Shown here in pieces: positions 8,662 through 17,360 of a DNA stretch of 64,000 nt. Numbering within the stretch: position 1 is the first letter of the stretch; each line of letters begins with the position of its first letter. The position numbers and the translations under genes are program-made. The notes beneath the pieces were generated by a model. That model ran no database searches, was not told where the DNA came from, and saw nothing but the letters and a program-made list of their open reading frames with translations. Source of the DNA: Mesorhizobium sp. B4-1-3 (lineage in GTDB: Bacteria; Pseudomonadota; Alphaproteobacteria; Rhizobiales; Rhizobiaceae); the NCBI RefSeq assembly GCF_006439355.1, contig NZ_VFTG01000010.1, positions 1 through 64,000 on the forward strand, read 5' to 3'.

Positions 8662-9050
8662 GCACTCAAGATAATCCAAGTCTCGGCACATTGGTCGCCG
8701 ATCTGGCGCAACAGGTGAGCACGCTCGTGCAAACGGAGGCGAGGCTCCTAAGAGCGGAGATCTCGGAGAATGCGACAAAGGCCGGCGCAGGCGCCGTCGA
8801 GGTGCTGGGCGGTGCGATATGCCTGCTCGCAGCGTTGCTGGTTTTGTTGCAGGCGCTCGTCATCGCCCTGGCCCGCCTCGGTCTGGGCGCCGGGTGGTCC
8901 GCTTTGCTCGTGGGCGTGGTGGTGGCCGTGCTTGGCGTGATCCTGTTGCGGACCGGCATGGCGAGCATGGCGCCTTCCGAGCTCGCGCCGGACCGCACCC
9001 AGGAACAGCTCAAGCGTGACGTGAACGTGATCAAGGAACAAGCGAGATGA
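8658..9050 (+). CDS. phage holin family protein (holin superfamily III-like)
   Basis: 130 residues: an amphipathic N-terminal helix, two adjacent membrane helices (about 45-95), then a charged tail. Such proteins are chromosomally encoded next to DUF3618 genes in many alphaproteobacteria and are not phage lysis genes. Overlaps both neighbours by 4 bases, so three cistrons appear translationally coupled. Confidence 0.75.
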   Translation: MSTQDNPSLGTLVADLAQQVSTLVQTEARLLRAEISENATKAGAGAVEVLGGAICLLAALLVLLQALVIALARLGLGAGWSALLVGVVVAVLGVILLRTGMASMAPSELAPDRTQEQLKRDVNVIKEQAR

Positions 9051-9913
9051 CAGAGAGATCCGCAGCCGAGCTCGAACGCGAGGCGGAAGCTACGCGCGCA
9101 AGGGTGGTGGCGACCGCCGACTCCATTCGCGACAAGATGACCCCCGGGCAGCTCTTCGACGAGTTTACCGGGCTTTTCAGGGGCGGCGCTGGCTCCGACA
9201 TGCTTCACAACCTGAAGACCCAGGTACGGGACAATCCGTTGCCGCTGACGGTGATCGGCGCGGGCCTGGCCTGGCTGATGTTGGGCAGCGGCACTTCCGC
9301 CACCTCGGCCGGTACCGATGGTGCGACGCGGCGCGGTCCTGGCCTTGACCATGGAGCGTTCGGCGCTGGAATGGCTTCGAGCGCGTCGGATGCGGCAGGC
9401 TCTGTTGCCGACGCCGCCAGCGGCGCGGCCGGAACTGTTTCGGGAATGGCAAGCGAAGCAGCCGGCACGGTGTCGGACATGGCGACCAGTGCGGCGGAGA
9501 AACTCGCGAGCTCGGCGGCGGCTACGGCCGATTTGGCGACGAGCGCCGGCCGTTCGGCGCACAATCTGCTTCAGGACCAGCCTCTCGCTGCGGCCGCCGT
9601 AGGCCTCGCTATCGGAGCTGCGATCGGCGCCATGCTGCCCCACACGGAGCTCGAGGACGAGCGATTGGGTGCTTATCGCGAGAGGCTTCGGGAACGTGCC
9701 GAAGAGACTTTGGAAGAAGGCCTCGAAGCTGCAAAGCAAGTCGCGGCCGAAGCCTACCAGACGGCGAGCGACGAAGCCGGACGGCAGGCCTCGAGCGAGG
9801 GCACGCTGGCCGACAAGGTCGGCGGCGTCGTCAAAGCCGCGGCCGACAAGACCGACGAATCGATGCGGGAGAAACTCTCCGGGTCCGACCCGTCGTCGTC
9901 CCGGAAATCGTAG
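9047..9913 (+). CDS. DUF3618 domain protein
   Basis: 288 residues. The N-terminal part (ELEREAEATRARVVATADSI) is the characteristic DUF3618 helix. A hydrophobic segment follows near residues 63-80 and another near 178-190, with Ala/Ser/Gly-rich repeats between and a long charged helical C-terminus. Probably an inner-membrane protein acting with the holin-like partner. Molecular function is not known. Confidence 0.75.
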   Translation: MTERSAAELEREAEATRARVVATADSIRDKMTPGQLFDEFTGLFRGGAGSDMLHNLKTQVRDNPLPLTVIGAGLAWLMLGSGTSATSAGTDGATRRGPGLDHGAFGAGMASSASDAAGSVADAASGAAGTVSGMASEAAGTVSDMATSAAEKLASSAAATADLATSAGRSAHNLLQDQPLAAAAVGLAIGAAIGAMLPHTELEDERLGAYRERLRERAEETLEEGLEAAKQVAAEAYQTASDEAGRQASSEGTLADKVGGVVKAAADKTDESMREKLSGSDPSSSRKS

Positions 9914-9986
9914 ACGCTTTTCAAAACGTTCAAGGAACAATGCGCGCCGCCCTCGGTTCGGGCGCCAAACTGATGGAGATACCGCA

Positions 9987-10496
9987 ATGGCTGAATCGCG
10001 CGAATGGGTTGTCCAATGGCTGAGGGACGCTCACGCAATGGAGGAACAGGCCGAGACGATGCTGTCGGGCCAATTGAGTCGGATAGACAGTTACCCCGAA
10101 CTCAGCGAACGAATTCGCAGTCATCTGGAAGAAACGAAAGAGCAGGCCAGACGTCTGAAGGCCTGTCTGGATGGTCTTGACGAAGGGTCCTCCATGTTGA
10201 AGGACGCAGGCGGCAAGCTGACCGCAACCGCGCAGTCGATCAGCGGCGTCTTCGCCGGCGACGAGGTCATGAAGGGCTCTCTAGCGAGCTACACGTTCGA
10301 GCATATGGAAATCGCGTCCTATACGATCCTCATCGCCGCGGCCAATGCCGCAGGCGAGACCGAGATTGCCCGCGTGTGCGAACAGAACCTGCGCGAAGAG
10401 GAAGCCATGGCCGAGTGGCTGAAGGACCACCTTCCGCAGGTCACCCAGACGTTTCTGACGCGTGCGGAGGCAGACAGCGACAGCGCCAAGCGCTGA
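9987..10496 (+). CDS. DUF892 ferritin-like protein (YciE family)
   Basis: 169 residues from the ATG at 9987. It has a four-helix ferritin-like pattern with Glu and His positions: LRDAHAMEEQAE, HLEETKEQ, FEHMEIASY, EQNLREEEAM. DUF892 proteins are stress-induced in many bacteria; iron binding is plausible but the activity is not established. It closes the stress run that begins with the 24-residue peptide and is followed by a strong hairpin. Confidence 0.8.
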   Translation: MAESREWVVQWLRDAHAMEEQAETMLSGQLSRIDSYPELSERIRSHLEETKEQARRLKACLDGLDEGSSMLKDAGGKLTATAQSISGVFAGDEVMKGSLASYTFEHMEIASYTILIAAANAAGETEIARVCEQNLREEEAMAEWLKDHLPQVTQTFLTRAEADSDSAKR

Positions 10497-10509
10497 GACG
10501 GCGATTAGA

Positions 10510-10610
10510 GCAATTCCGGGAAAAGTGTGAGCGGTTTACCGCGTCGGAATTGCGTAAAAAAAGGCTCTGGAGCATTTCACCGTTTCCGCGAACGGTGAAA
10601 TGCTCCAGAG
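10510..10610. repeat. rhizobial REP-like palindromic element
   Basis: Contains a 9-base inverted repeat (GCAATTCCG at 10510-10518, complement at 10545-10553) and then a perfect 20-base inverted repeat: arms 10565-10584 and 10591-10610, six-base loop. AGCGGTTTACC and GGAATTGCGTAAAAA are hallmarks of dispersed repeats in Mesorhizobium. The large hairpin lies between convergent genes and may end transcription of both. Confidence 0.75.
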
Positions 10611-10761
10611 CGGTTCACTGTTTCACGGAATCGGCGAACCACCTCATTTCTTGTTTTGACCCAATTCCGGGCGGAAGCGCGGACGAGCGGCCTGTCTGCC
10701 TGTTTTGTCATTCTCATCCTGGAACCGCGATGATCCTGCGCGCGGCTCGGTCCCTTGCTGA

Positions 10762-11178
10762 TCATCTCAGCCCGTATAGATAGGCCGCGATATCGCGCGC
10801 CTGCTGCTCGGTGATTCTCGTCGACGGCATGGCGGTGTGCGGGTTGATTTCCCTTGCCGAGCGGATCCAGCGGATCAGGTTTTCCGGATTGTTCGCCAGC
10901 ACGCCGCCGATATAGACGCGGCCGGCGAGGCTGCCGTCGAGGCGCGGCCCGACCTGGCCTTGCGCGCCCGGCACGCCGGGAATCGTATGGCAGCCGGAAC
11001 AGCCATTCGCGGTCATGATCGGAATGGCCCGCGCGCCCACGCCTCCGGTCGCCACATCCGACTCGTGCCGGACGCGATCGCGCCGGTTGGTCCATAAGGC
11101 CGCCGCGGTGCCGACCGCGGCGAGCAGCAGGATCGCGGCAACGGCGCCCCCGATAAGCCTAGCCAGGTCGGAGCGCAT
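10762..11178 (-). CDS. membrane-anchored class I cytochrome c
   Basis: 138 residues. N-terminal uncleaved anchor (about 8-28), heme motif C60-S-G-C63-H64 and probable sixth ligand Met117 in TAMPST. It is the last gene of the oxidase operon and overlaps ctaG by 20 bases. It probably passes electrons to the CuA/heme c domain of the oxidase or serves as an extra electron entry point. Confidence 0.8.
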   Translation of the reverse strand: MRSDLARLIGGAVAAILLLAAVGTAAALWTNRRDRVRHESDVATGGVGARAIPIMTANGCSGCHTIPGVPGAQGQVGPRLDGSLAGRVYIGGVLANNPENLIRWIRSAREINPHTAMPSTRITEQQARDIAAYLYGLR

Positions 11179-12037
11179 GCGTTTCCTCCCTGGTTCCGCT
11201 GTTGCTTATCCAGAGGCCGGCGAGCAGCAAGGCTGCTCCGCCATAGATGAGCCCGGCCGGAACCCACATCACCAGCCCGGCGAGCTGCTGGTCCTCGATG
11301 GGGCTCAGGCCCCAGAGCGCGGCGCCGGACGCATTCGCCGGATACCAGAGTTTGGGCGATACCAGCAGCAGCACCCCGAGCAGGCCCGTATGCAGCGATG
11401 TGAAGAAAAGATGCATGACGGAGCTGCCATAGGTTTGCTGTCGGCCAGAGCGCGGCAGAAGCGCCCACCAGAACAGCAAGGCAGTGCCGAGGAAGCTCGC
11501 ATGTTGCGCATAATGCAGCACGCCCTGCTGCAGGGCTGCCTCGAACAGCGCCGGAATATGCCAGATCCAGATCGCTACTCCATGAAGCATCGTCGCGCTG
11601 AGCGGGCGAGCCGCAAACGCCCAGACCGCCTGCAGCACCTTGCCATGGGTGAGTTTTCCTGTCCCCCGCCGAAGTGTGGTGGGCAGTGCCCACATCAAGG
11701 CCGCGCCGGGGCAGGCGGCGACAAGAAGCGGCGCGGCCACGGCCATCAGCAATTCATGCTCGATCATGTGGGCTGAGAACACCCGCTCGCCGAGCGCATG
11801 GATCGGGCTCACCAGCGCTCCCGTCAATACGCCCCAGCCGGCGGCGAACAAAAGAGCCTGGCGTAGCCGCTCGGGTCGGCCCCGGCCGCTGCGGCGCCAC
11901 AGCCGGCTTGCGCCGAGCGCATAAATAAGCGCGAGCGCTGCCAAGGGAAGCGTGATGGGAAACGCCAACGTCCATCCGGCTTCCGGCGCACCGGCGCCAT
12001 AGCAGATCGAAGTCGAGAAGAACGCTTCGAGGCTCAT
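11159..12037 (-). CDS. ctaG: CtaG-type cytochrome c oxidase assembly factor
   Basis: 292 residues with about seven membrane helices. Conserved His and Glu residues occur in SPIHALGERVFSAHMIEHEL, as in the caa3-oxidase CtaG family (distinct from Cox11). The start at 12037 overlaps the stop of the preceding gene by 4 bases. It should help insert copper into subunit I. The symbol refers to the Bacillus-type CtaG. Confidence 0.8.
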   Translation of the reverse strand: MSLEAFFSTSICYGAGAPEAGWTLAFPITLPLAALALIYALGASRLWRRSGRGRPERLRQALLFAAGWGVLTGALVSPIHALGERVFSAHMIEHELLMAVAAPLLVAACPGAALMWALPTTLRRGTGKLTHGKVLQAVWAFAARPLSATMLHGVAIWIWHIPALFEAALQQGVLHYAQHASFLGTALLFWWALLPRSGRQQTYGSSVMHLFFTSLHTGLLGVLLLVSPKLWYPANASGAALWGLSPIEDQQLAGLVMWVPAGLIYGGAALLLAGLWISNSGTREETHALRPG

Positions 12038-12375
12038 CGCAGGCACTCGTCGAGGATGAGCGCGGCGCTGCCCTGCATGACGATGACGAGGGCGAACAGC
12101 AACGCCGCGAGCATGCCGAGATCGGCGACGAAACGCTCGGTGCTGCGGGTGCGCTCCGGCTTGAAGGCGGCGCCGCCTTGCTGCTTCGCCCGCCATGACA
12201 GCGCGCCGCCGAGCAGCGAAAATATCGCAAGCAACAGCGCCACTGGGAGCACGACCTGCACCTGCCGATTGCACTGCCAGTGCACAAGCGCATAGTTCAG
12301 CTGCGTCGAGATTGCCCAGGCCAATGGCCCCGACAACAAACCACCCCAGGACGTGCCTAGCCGCAGCGCGCGCAT
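12034..12375 (-). CDS. small membrane protein of the oxidase operon
   Basis: 113 residues with three hydrophobic segments (near 13-28, 40-58 and 85-105). It directly follows subunit III and overlaps ctaG. The position suggests an accessory or subunit IV-like component. No sequence motif identifies it. Confidence 0.6.
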   Translation of the reverse strand: MRALRLGTSWGGLLSGPLAWAISTQLNYALVHWQCNRQVQVVLPVALLLAIFSLLGGALSWRAKQQGGAAFKPERTRSTERFVADLGMLAALLFALVIVMQGSAALILDECLR

Positions 12376-12981
12376 TTAGCCCAACCTCGGTATCCAGTAG
12401 ATGAGCAGGTAGATCGGGATCCAGGTGAGGACCACGAAGTCCCAGTAGAAAACATTGTCGCCGACATCGCCGAAGCGCCGGCCGCTATAGCCATGGTGCG
12501 TAAACATCAGCACCGTCAGAACGATTGTGTCGCCGACATCGGTGATCAGATGCGTGGTGTGGAGACCGAGCAGCACCCAGAGCATCGAGCCGTAGGCGTT
12601 CGTGTCCCAATAGATGTTCAGCGCCGGAAACTCGAACCAGCGCACGATGAGCGGTGCGACGCCGAGCAGCGACATCACCACCATGCCGATCCGCACGGGC
12701 CCGATCGCACATTCCTTGGCGTAGCGGTTGAGCATATGGTTCGGCACCAGGCTGACGATGAGAAGCAGCGTCACGATCGTTCCCGGCCAATGGTTGGGCT
12801 GCGGAGCGCTTAGCCGCCAGTTGGGCCACAACGTCGCGAGATAGAGATAGGCCCCGGCGGCCAGCGCAAAGCCCGTGCCTTCCAGCGCCATGAAGCCAAG
12901 CGTGCCCCACCAGGTCGGGCTGCGCGGCCCATGTCCGAATGTTGGGAGGCCGGAAATATCCATGGCGGGGCGCTGGTTCAT
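12376..12981 (-). CDS. ctaE: cytochrome c oxidase subunit III
   Basis: 201 residues, five to six membrane helices, with GLHTTHLITDVGDT and YWDFVVLTWIPIYL as expected for heme-copper oxidase subunit III of the short, five-helix type. The start at 12981 overlaps the subunit I stop by 4 bases. It stabilises subunit I in the inner membrane. Confidence 0.85.
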   Translation of the reverse strand: MNQRPAMDISGLPTFGHGPRSPTWWGTLGFMALEGTGFALAAGAYLYLATLWPNWRLSAPQPNHWPGTIVTLLLIVSLVPNHMLNRYAKECAIGPVRIGMVVMSLLGVAPLIVRWFEFPALNIYWDTNAYGSMLWVLLGLHTTHLITDVGDTIVLTVLMFTHHGYSGRRFGDVGDNVFYWDFVVLTWIPIYLLIYWIPRLG

Positions 12982-14954
12982 TCCTCGTCCTCCGGATCGC
13001 CTTTCGGCCAGAACCAGCCGATCAGGGTAACGGCGATCGGCGCGGCGCCCCAGACGATCGCCCAGGGTGTGAAGATCGAGTAGAGGAAGGTGCCGCCCAC
13101 GGAGATGGCCGCCAGCAGCGGCCAGATCGACGGCGTCGCCGATTTCTCGCGGATGTCGGGATGGGCCTCCGCCACTGTCGAGATGATCAGTTCGCGAGCA
13201 TCGACGCGAAGCCCGGTCGCGACGGGTAGCGCCTCGCGTTCGGCCCAGAGCGGCTCGACATTCGTCACGACCGGGATGCGCGCGAAATTGTAGCTGGGCG
13301 GCGGCGAGGACGTCGCCCATTCCAGCGTGCCGGCGTCCCAGGGATTGTCGCCGGCCGGCGCACCCTTCAACGCGCTGTGGACGAGGTTGAAGGCAAACAG
13401 CACGAAGCTCAGGAAGAAGAGCACCGCGCCAGCGCTGATGAAGAGATTGATGTTCCCCCAGCCAAGCTCGGCCGGATAGGTGTAGACCCTGCGCGGCATC
13501 CCCCAGAGACCGACGATGTGCATGGGGAAGAAAGCTGCATTGAAGCCGATCAGGGCCAGCCAGAAATGCCAGCGCCCGAGGCGCTCGCTCATCATGCGGC
13601 CGGTGATTTTGGGGAACCAGAAATAGGCAGCTCCCAGCAGCGGAAAGACCGCGCCGCCGATCAGCACGTAATGAAAGTGAGCGACGACGAAATAGGTGTC
13701 GTGCACCTGCAGGTCGAGCGGCACGGAGGCCAGCATGACCCCGGTGAGGCCGCCGATGACGAAGATGAAGAAGAAGCCGAAGACGAACAGCAGCGGCGTG
13801 CGGATCACCGGCCTGCCGTCCCAGAGAGTCGCCAGCCAGCAGAAGATTTGAACGCCGTTGGGGATGGCGATCATCATGCTGGAGGCGGTGAAGAAGCTGG
13901 CGCCGAGCTTCGGCAGCCCAGTCGCGAACATGTGGTGGACCCAGAGGCCGAACGACAGGAAACCGACGGCGATCAGCGACAGGACCAGACCGAGATGGCC
14001 GAACACCGGGCGCCGGGCGAAGGCCGGAATGATGGCGGAGACCATGCCGGTCGCCGGCAGGAAGATGATGTAGACTTCAGGATGACCGAAGAACCAGAAC
14101 AGGTGCTGGAACAGCAGCGCGTCGCCGCCCTCGGCGGGGTTGAAGATGTGCGTGCCGACGAGCCGATCGAGGATCAGGAAGGTCGAGGTGATCATCACGG
14201 CCGGCATGGCGAAGACGACGACGAAGGACGTGACCAAAAGCGACCAGACGTAGAGCGGGATCTTGTCGAGCGACATGCCGGGTGCCCGCTGTTTGAACAC
14301 GGTGACGATGGTGGCGACGGCGACCGCCAGCGAGGACACTTCTGTATAGGTGATCATCTGCGCCCAGACATCGGCGCGCTTGCCTGGACCGTATTCCGGG
14401 CCGGACAGCGGCACATAGGCGAACCAGCCGACATCCGGCGCCATCGAGAGGGCGAAGGACACCCAGGCGAAGAGGCCGCCTGAGACATAGACCCAGTAGC
14501 TGAAGGCATTGAGGCGGGGGAAGGCGATGTTGCGCGTGCCGACCATCAACGGCACCAGATAGATGCCGGTCGCCTGCACAATGGGCACGGCGAACAGGAA
14601 CATCATGGTAACGCCGTGCATCGTGAACAGCTGGTTGTAGAGATCCGGGCCGATCAGGCCGCGCTGCGGGCCTGAGAGCTGGATGCGCATGGCCACGGCA
14701 TTGAGCCCACCCAGACATAGAAAAAGGAAGGCGGTGACCAGATAACGGCGTGCGATGACCTTATGGTCGACGCTCGACAGCGCGCCGATGATGCCGGGAG
14801 GCGTGCGCCACGTCCGCGTCAGCCAGCGATGCAGGCTGGCGTCATCCATGCCGGTGTCGCGCGGTCCGTCGCGCTCTGGTGCGACATCGCCCTTGGCGGA
14901 CGCCTCGCGCTCCGGCGGCAGATCGCGTTCGCTGGTGAGATCCGCGCTGCTCAT
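12978..14954 (-). CDS. ctaD: cytochrome c oxidase subunit I
   Basis: 658 residues. All ligands are visible: heme a His in TMHGVTM, CuB ligands in FGHPEVY (with the cross-linking Tyr) and WVHHMF, and heme ligands in VAHFHYVL. The Glu of GHPEV marks an A1-type proton channel. A 40-residue charged N-terminal extension and a C-terminal pair of membrane helices (about 590-650) make it longer than the core, as in caa3-type enzymes. Reduces oxygen and pumps protons. Confidence 0.95.
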   Translation of the reverse strand: MSSADLTSERDLPPEREASAKGDVAPERDGPRDTGMDDASLHRWLTRTWRTPPGIIGALSSVDHKVIARRYLVTAFLFLCLGGLNAVAMRIQLSGPQRGLIGPDLYNQLFTMHGVTMMFLFAVPIVQATGIYLVPLMVGTRNIAFPRLNAFSYWVYVSGGLFAWVSFALSMAPDVGWFAYVPLSGPEYGPGKRADVWAQMITYTEVSSLAVAVATIVTVFKQRAPGMSLDKIPLYVWSLLVTSFVVVFAMPAVMITSTFLILDRLVGTHIFNPAEGGDALLFQHLFWFFGHPEVYIIFLPATGMVSAIIPAFARRPVFGHLGLVLSLIAVGFLSFGLWVHHMFATGLPKLGASFFTASSMMIAIPNGVQIFCWLATLWDGRPVIRTPLLFVFGFFFIFVIGGLTGVMLASVPLDLQVHDTYFVVAHFHYVLIGGAVFPLLGAAYFWFPKITGRMMSERLGRWHFWLALIGFNAAFFPMHIVGLWGMPRRVYTYPAELGWGNINLFISAGAVLFFLSFVLFAFNLVHSALKGAPAGDNPWDAGTLEWATSSPPPSYNFARIPVVTNVEPLWAEREALPVATGLRVDARELIISTVAEAHPDIREKSATPSIWPLLAAISVGGTFLYSIFTPWAIVWGAAPIAVTLIGWFWPKGDPEDEE

Positions 14955-15964
14955 TTCAGCCCCTCGAGATAGGCGACGATGGCGTTGAGCTCATCGCCGC
15001 TGAGATCGACCACCGGCATATGCGAGCCGGGCTTCACGCCCTGCGGGTCGGCTATCCAGGCAGCGAGATTGCCGCGGCTCATCGTCAACGTTCCGGCCGC
15101 GAGCGTCTGCCGGCTGGCAACATGGGTGAGATCGGGCGCGACGGTTCCGCCCGCGGGCGTGCCGCCGATTTTGTGACACATCACACAGGGGCGTTTCAGG
15201 AAGAGATCCTCGCCGGTCTTGGCCTCGTCGTTGGAGGGCGCGGCGGCCGGCTGCAGCTGATCGTTCCACCAGGCATCGAATTTTGCGCGCGGCTCGGCGA
15301 TGATGAAGGTGCCCATATTGGCATGCTGCGCACCGCAGAACTCGGCGCATTGGCCACGATAGACGCCGGGTTTATCGGCCTTGATGTCGAGCACGTTCAT
15401 GCGGCCGGGAATGAGGTCGAGCTTGCCGGAAAGGCTCGGGACCCAGAAGGAATGGATAACGTCGGTCGAAGTGAGAAGAAGCCGCACCGGCTCACCGGCG
15501 GGAATATGGATCTCGTTGGCCGTGGTCAGGATGCGGCTCGGCGTGGCGTCTTCGTAGCGCACCTCCCACCACCATTGATGGCCCGTGACGCGAATGGTCA
15601 GCGCGGCGTCCGAGCCGATCGCGGCAAGCGTCCTGTTGGCGAAGAAGCTCAGCAAGGTCAGCCCGACCAGGATCACGGCGGTCAGCCCGACGGCGGTCAT
15701 CACCACGCGCAGCTTCCGATTGTCCGCGCCCGCGTCAAGTACAAGCGGCTCTAGGCGTTCTCGCGATCGCATCATCAGCGGCACGGCAAGGGCGGCCATC
15801 ACCAGCACCCATACCACTGCGCAGAGCCCGGTGAAGAACCAGATCAGCCATGCCAGCTCGCTCGCTGCCGGGCCCTTCGGGTCGAGCGCCGATTGCCAGC
15901 CCGCGCATCCCTGAAGAAACAGGGCGATTGCCGTGGCGAACGCAATCGAGGCCAAGCGTTTCAC
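14951..15964 (-). CDS. ctaC: cytochrome c oxidase subunit II with fused cytochrome c domain
   Basis: 337 residues. Lipobox LQGC (Cys20), two membrane helices, then the CuA domain with His171, Cys206, Glu208, Cys210, His214 and Met217. A C-terminal cytochrome c domain follows: C260-V-M-C263-H264, sixth ligand Met316. This fusion defines a caa3-type oxidase. It accepts electrons on the periplasmic side. Overlaps its neighbours by 4 bases on both sides. Confidence 0.95.
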   Translation of the reverse strand: MKRLASIAFATAIALFLQGCAGWQSALDPKGPAASELAWLIWFFTGLCAVVWVLVMAALAVPLMMRSRERLEPLVLDAGADNRKLRVVMTAVGLTAVILVGLTLLSFFANRTLAAIGSDAALTIRVTGHQWWWEVRYEDATPSRILTTANEIHIPAGEPVRLLLTSTDVIHSFWVPSLSGKLDLIPGRMNVLDIKADKPGVYRGQCAEFCGAQHANMGTFIIAEPRAKFDAWWNDQLQPAAAPSNDEAKTGEDLFLKRPCVMCHKIGGTPAGGTVAPDLTHVASRQTLAAGTLTMSRGNLAAWIADPQGVKPGSHMPVVDLSGDELNAIVAYLEGLK

Positions 15965-16494
15965 GGCGACTTCCCCAGCGTGGCGGCATCCGGCATGCGG
16001 TTTTCCGAGGGATGCACCATCATGTCGTCATTGCGGGAAGGCGCGGCGGAGGACGGCGCGTTGCCGCTCAGCGAGCGAACGAAGGCCGCAAGCTCCCAGA
16101 TCTGGTCGTCCGGGATCTTGTCGCGGAAGCTCGGCATGCCGTTCGGACGGCCGTCGCGGATCGTGGCATGGATGCTTTCCATCGAGCTGCCATAGATCCA
16201 CTTTTCGTCCATCAGCGCAGGGCCCATGCCGCCGCCGCCATTGGCATGGCACCCCGAACAGTTGAACCAGCCGAACAGGCGCTTGCCCTCGCTCAGATGA
16301 AAGGCATTGGCCTCGAAGCTCGCCGCCTTGTTGTCTGTGGGGGAAGGCCGTTGCCCGCCGGGTTCCAGAGTCGTCACCGGCGTCGGCTGCTCGCCGGAGC
16401 CGAGCGCCGATTGCGGGCGCGTGTCCCGCTCCTCGCGCTGGCATGCCGCCAGCGCTAAGATCGCCAAGAGAAGCGTGGCAGCGGCCGGTTTCAT
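15961..16494 (-). CDS. cytochrome c lipoprotein, probable electron carrier of the alcohol dehydrogenase
   Basis: 177 residues. Lipobox LAAC (Cys18), a Pro/Ser-rich linker, heme motif C79-S-G-C82-H83, and a likely Met ligand in RPNGMPSF. It lies between the dehydrogenase-associated binding protein and the oxidase, and overlaps both genes. That placement fits the XoxG/MxaG-like role of taking electrons from the PQQ enzyme and handing them to the oxidase. Inference from gene order. Confidence 0.8.
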   Translation of the reverse strand: MKPAAATLLLAILALAACQREERDTRPQSALGSGEQPTPVTTLEPGGQRPSPTDNKAASFEANAFHLSEGKRLFGWFNCSGCHANGGGGMGPALMDEKWIYGSSMESIHATIRDGRPNGMPSFRDKIPDDQIWELAAFVRSLSGNAPSSAAPSRNDDMMVHPSENRMPDAATLGKSP

Positions 16495-17360
16495 TGCACC
16501 GGACTCCCGGCCATGTCGAGAAGCGGCACGCCATATTGCGTCAGGATCGCGTCGATCTCGGCCTTGTGCCTGGCGAGAGCGCTGTTCACTTCGCTGCGCA
16601 GCGCATCGTCCTCGCGCCGAACCCCCATGGAGATGTCGTACATCAGCGGCAATTGCGGCCCGTCGATGCGAGGTGAGACCGGCGTGATCCGCAGCAGCAC
16701 CTTCTGCTTCTGAGCGAAATAGCCGGCGAGCGGACCCCAGACCACCGCGAGGTCGATCTCGCCGTTCGCCACCGCTTCGACAATGCGCGCCGGAGGATTG
16801 GGAGCGGAGTAATCGCCATAGACGGGGTAGCCGATGAGATGCCCGACGATGCCGCGGCGGCCAAGCGCCTGCACAGGAGGCGAGTTGGCGCCGTCGTCAC
16901 CGATGAGCTGGACGCCGATACGCACGTCGCGCAGCCGCGGGTCGTTGAAGGAGGTCACGTCCGGGCTGTCCTGGCGCGTCACGAAGACATAGGAGGAGCG
17001 GTAGTAGGGCCTCGTGGTGCGCAGCATCTCGAGATTGGCCGGTGTGCCGGGCACGAGATCGCAGAGGCCCGCCTTCAGCGTGTTGCGCACGAAGCCGCGG
17101 CGTTGCGCCCACCAGGTGTAGGTCAGCTTGGCGCCGAGATCACCCGCGACAATTTCGGCGATCCTGTTTTCGAAGCCCTGACCGGCGGCATTGGAAAAGG
17201 GCAGGTTGTTCGGGTCGGCGCAGACCCTGAGCTCACGAGCACCGGCTGTCGCCGGCAAGAGCAGCAAGGCAAGCGCGCCGACGCCGAGCGCCATTCGTGG
17301 GAACGCCTTCCGGGCCACGCTGTGGATCAAGCCGAATGCATCAGGGCAGACGAAACACAT
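16491..17360 (-). CDS. quinoprotein-associated periplasmic binding protein, MoxJ/XoxJ-like
   Basis: 289 residues. Signal peptide, then an SBP fold beginning LRVCADPNNLPFSN, the typical opening of solute-binding proteins found with PQQ alcohol dehydrogenases. The start at 17360 has GGGAGG upstream and overlaps the dehydrogenase stop by 20 bases. A start at 17294 would give a cleaner signal peptide but lacks a ribosome site. XoxJ-type proteins are thought to help activate or load the dehydrogenase rather than feed a transporter. Confidence 0.85.
   Translation of the reverse strand: MCFVCPDAFGLIHSVARKAFPRMALGVGALALLLLPATAGARELRVCADPNNLPFSNAAGQGFENRIAEIVAGDLGAKLTYTWWAQRRGFVRNTLKAGLCDLVPGTPANLEMLRTTRPYYRSSYVFVTRQDSPDVTSFNDPRLRDVRIGVQLIGDDGANSPPVQALGRRGIVGHLIGYPVYGDYSAPNPPARIVEAVANGEIDLAVVWGPLAGYFAQKQKVLLRITPVSPRIDGPQLPLMYDISMGVRREDDALRSEVNSALARHKAEIDAILTQYGVPLLDMAGSPVQ

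Noticed and set aside
8658..9050. Prophage, because of a holin-family protein
   Set aside because: No lysin, capsid, tail or integrase genes nearby; this holin type is a chromosomal partner of DUF3618.
13377..14483. Long plus-strand frame (368 codons) opposite cytochrome oxidase subunit I
   Set aside because: It is antisense to a certain gene and its composition (Asp/Glu/Arg/Gln-rich, no core) is typical of the reverse reading of a GC-rich membrane-protein gene.
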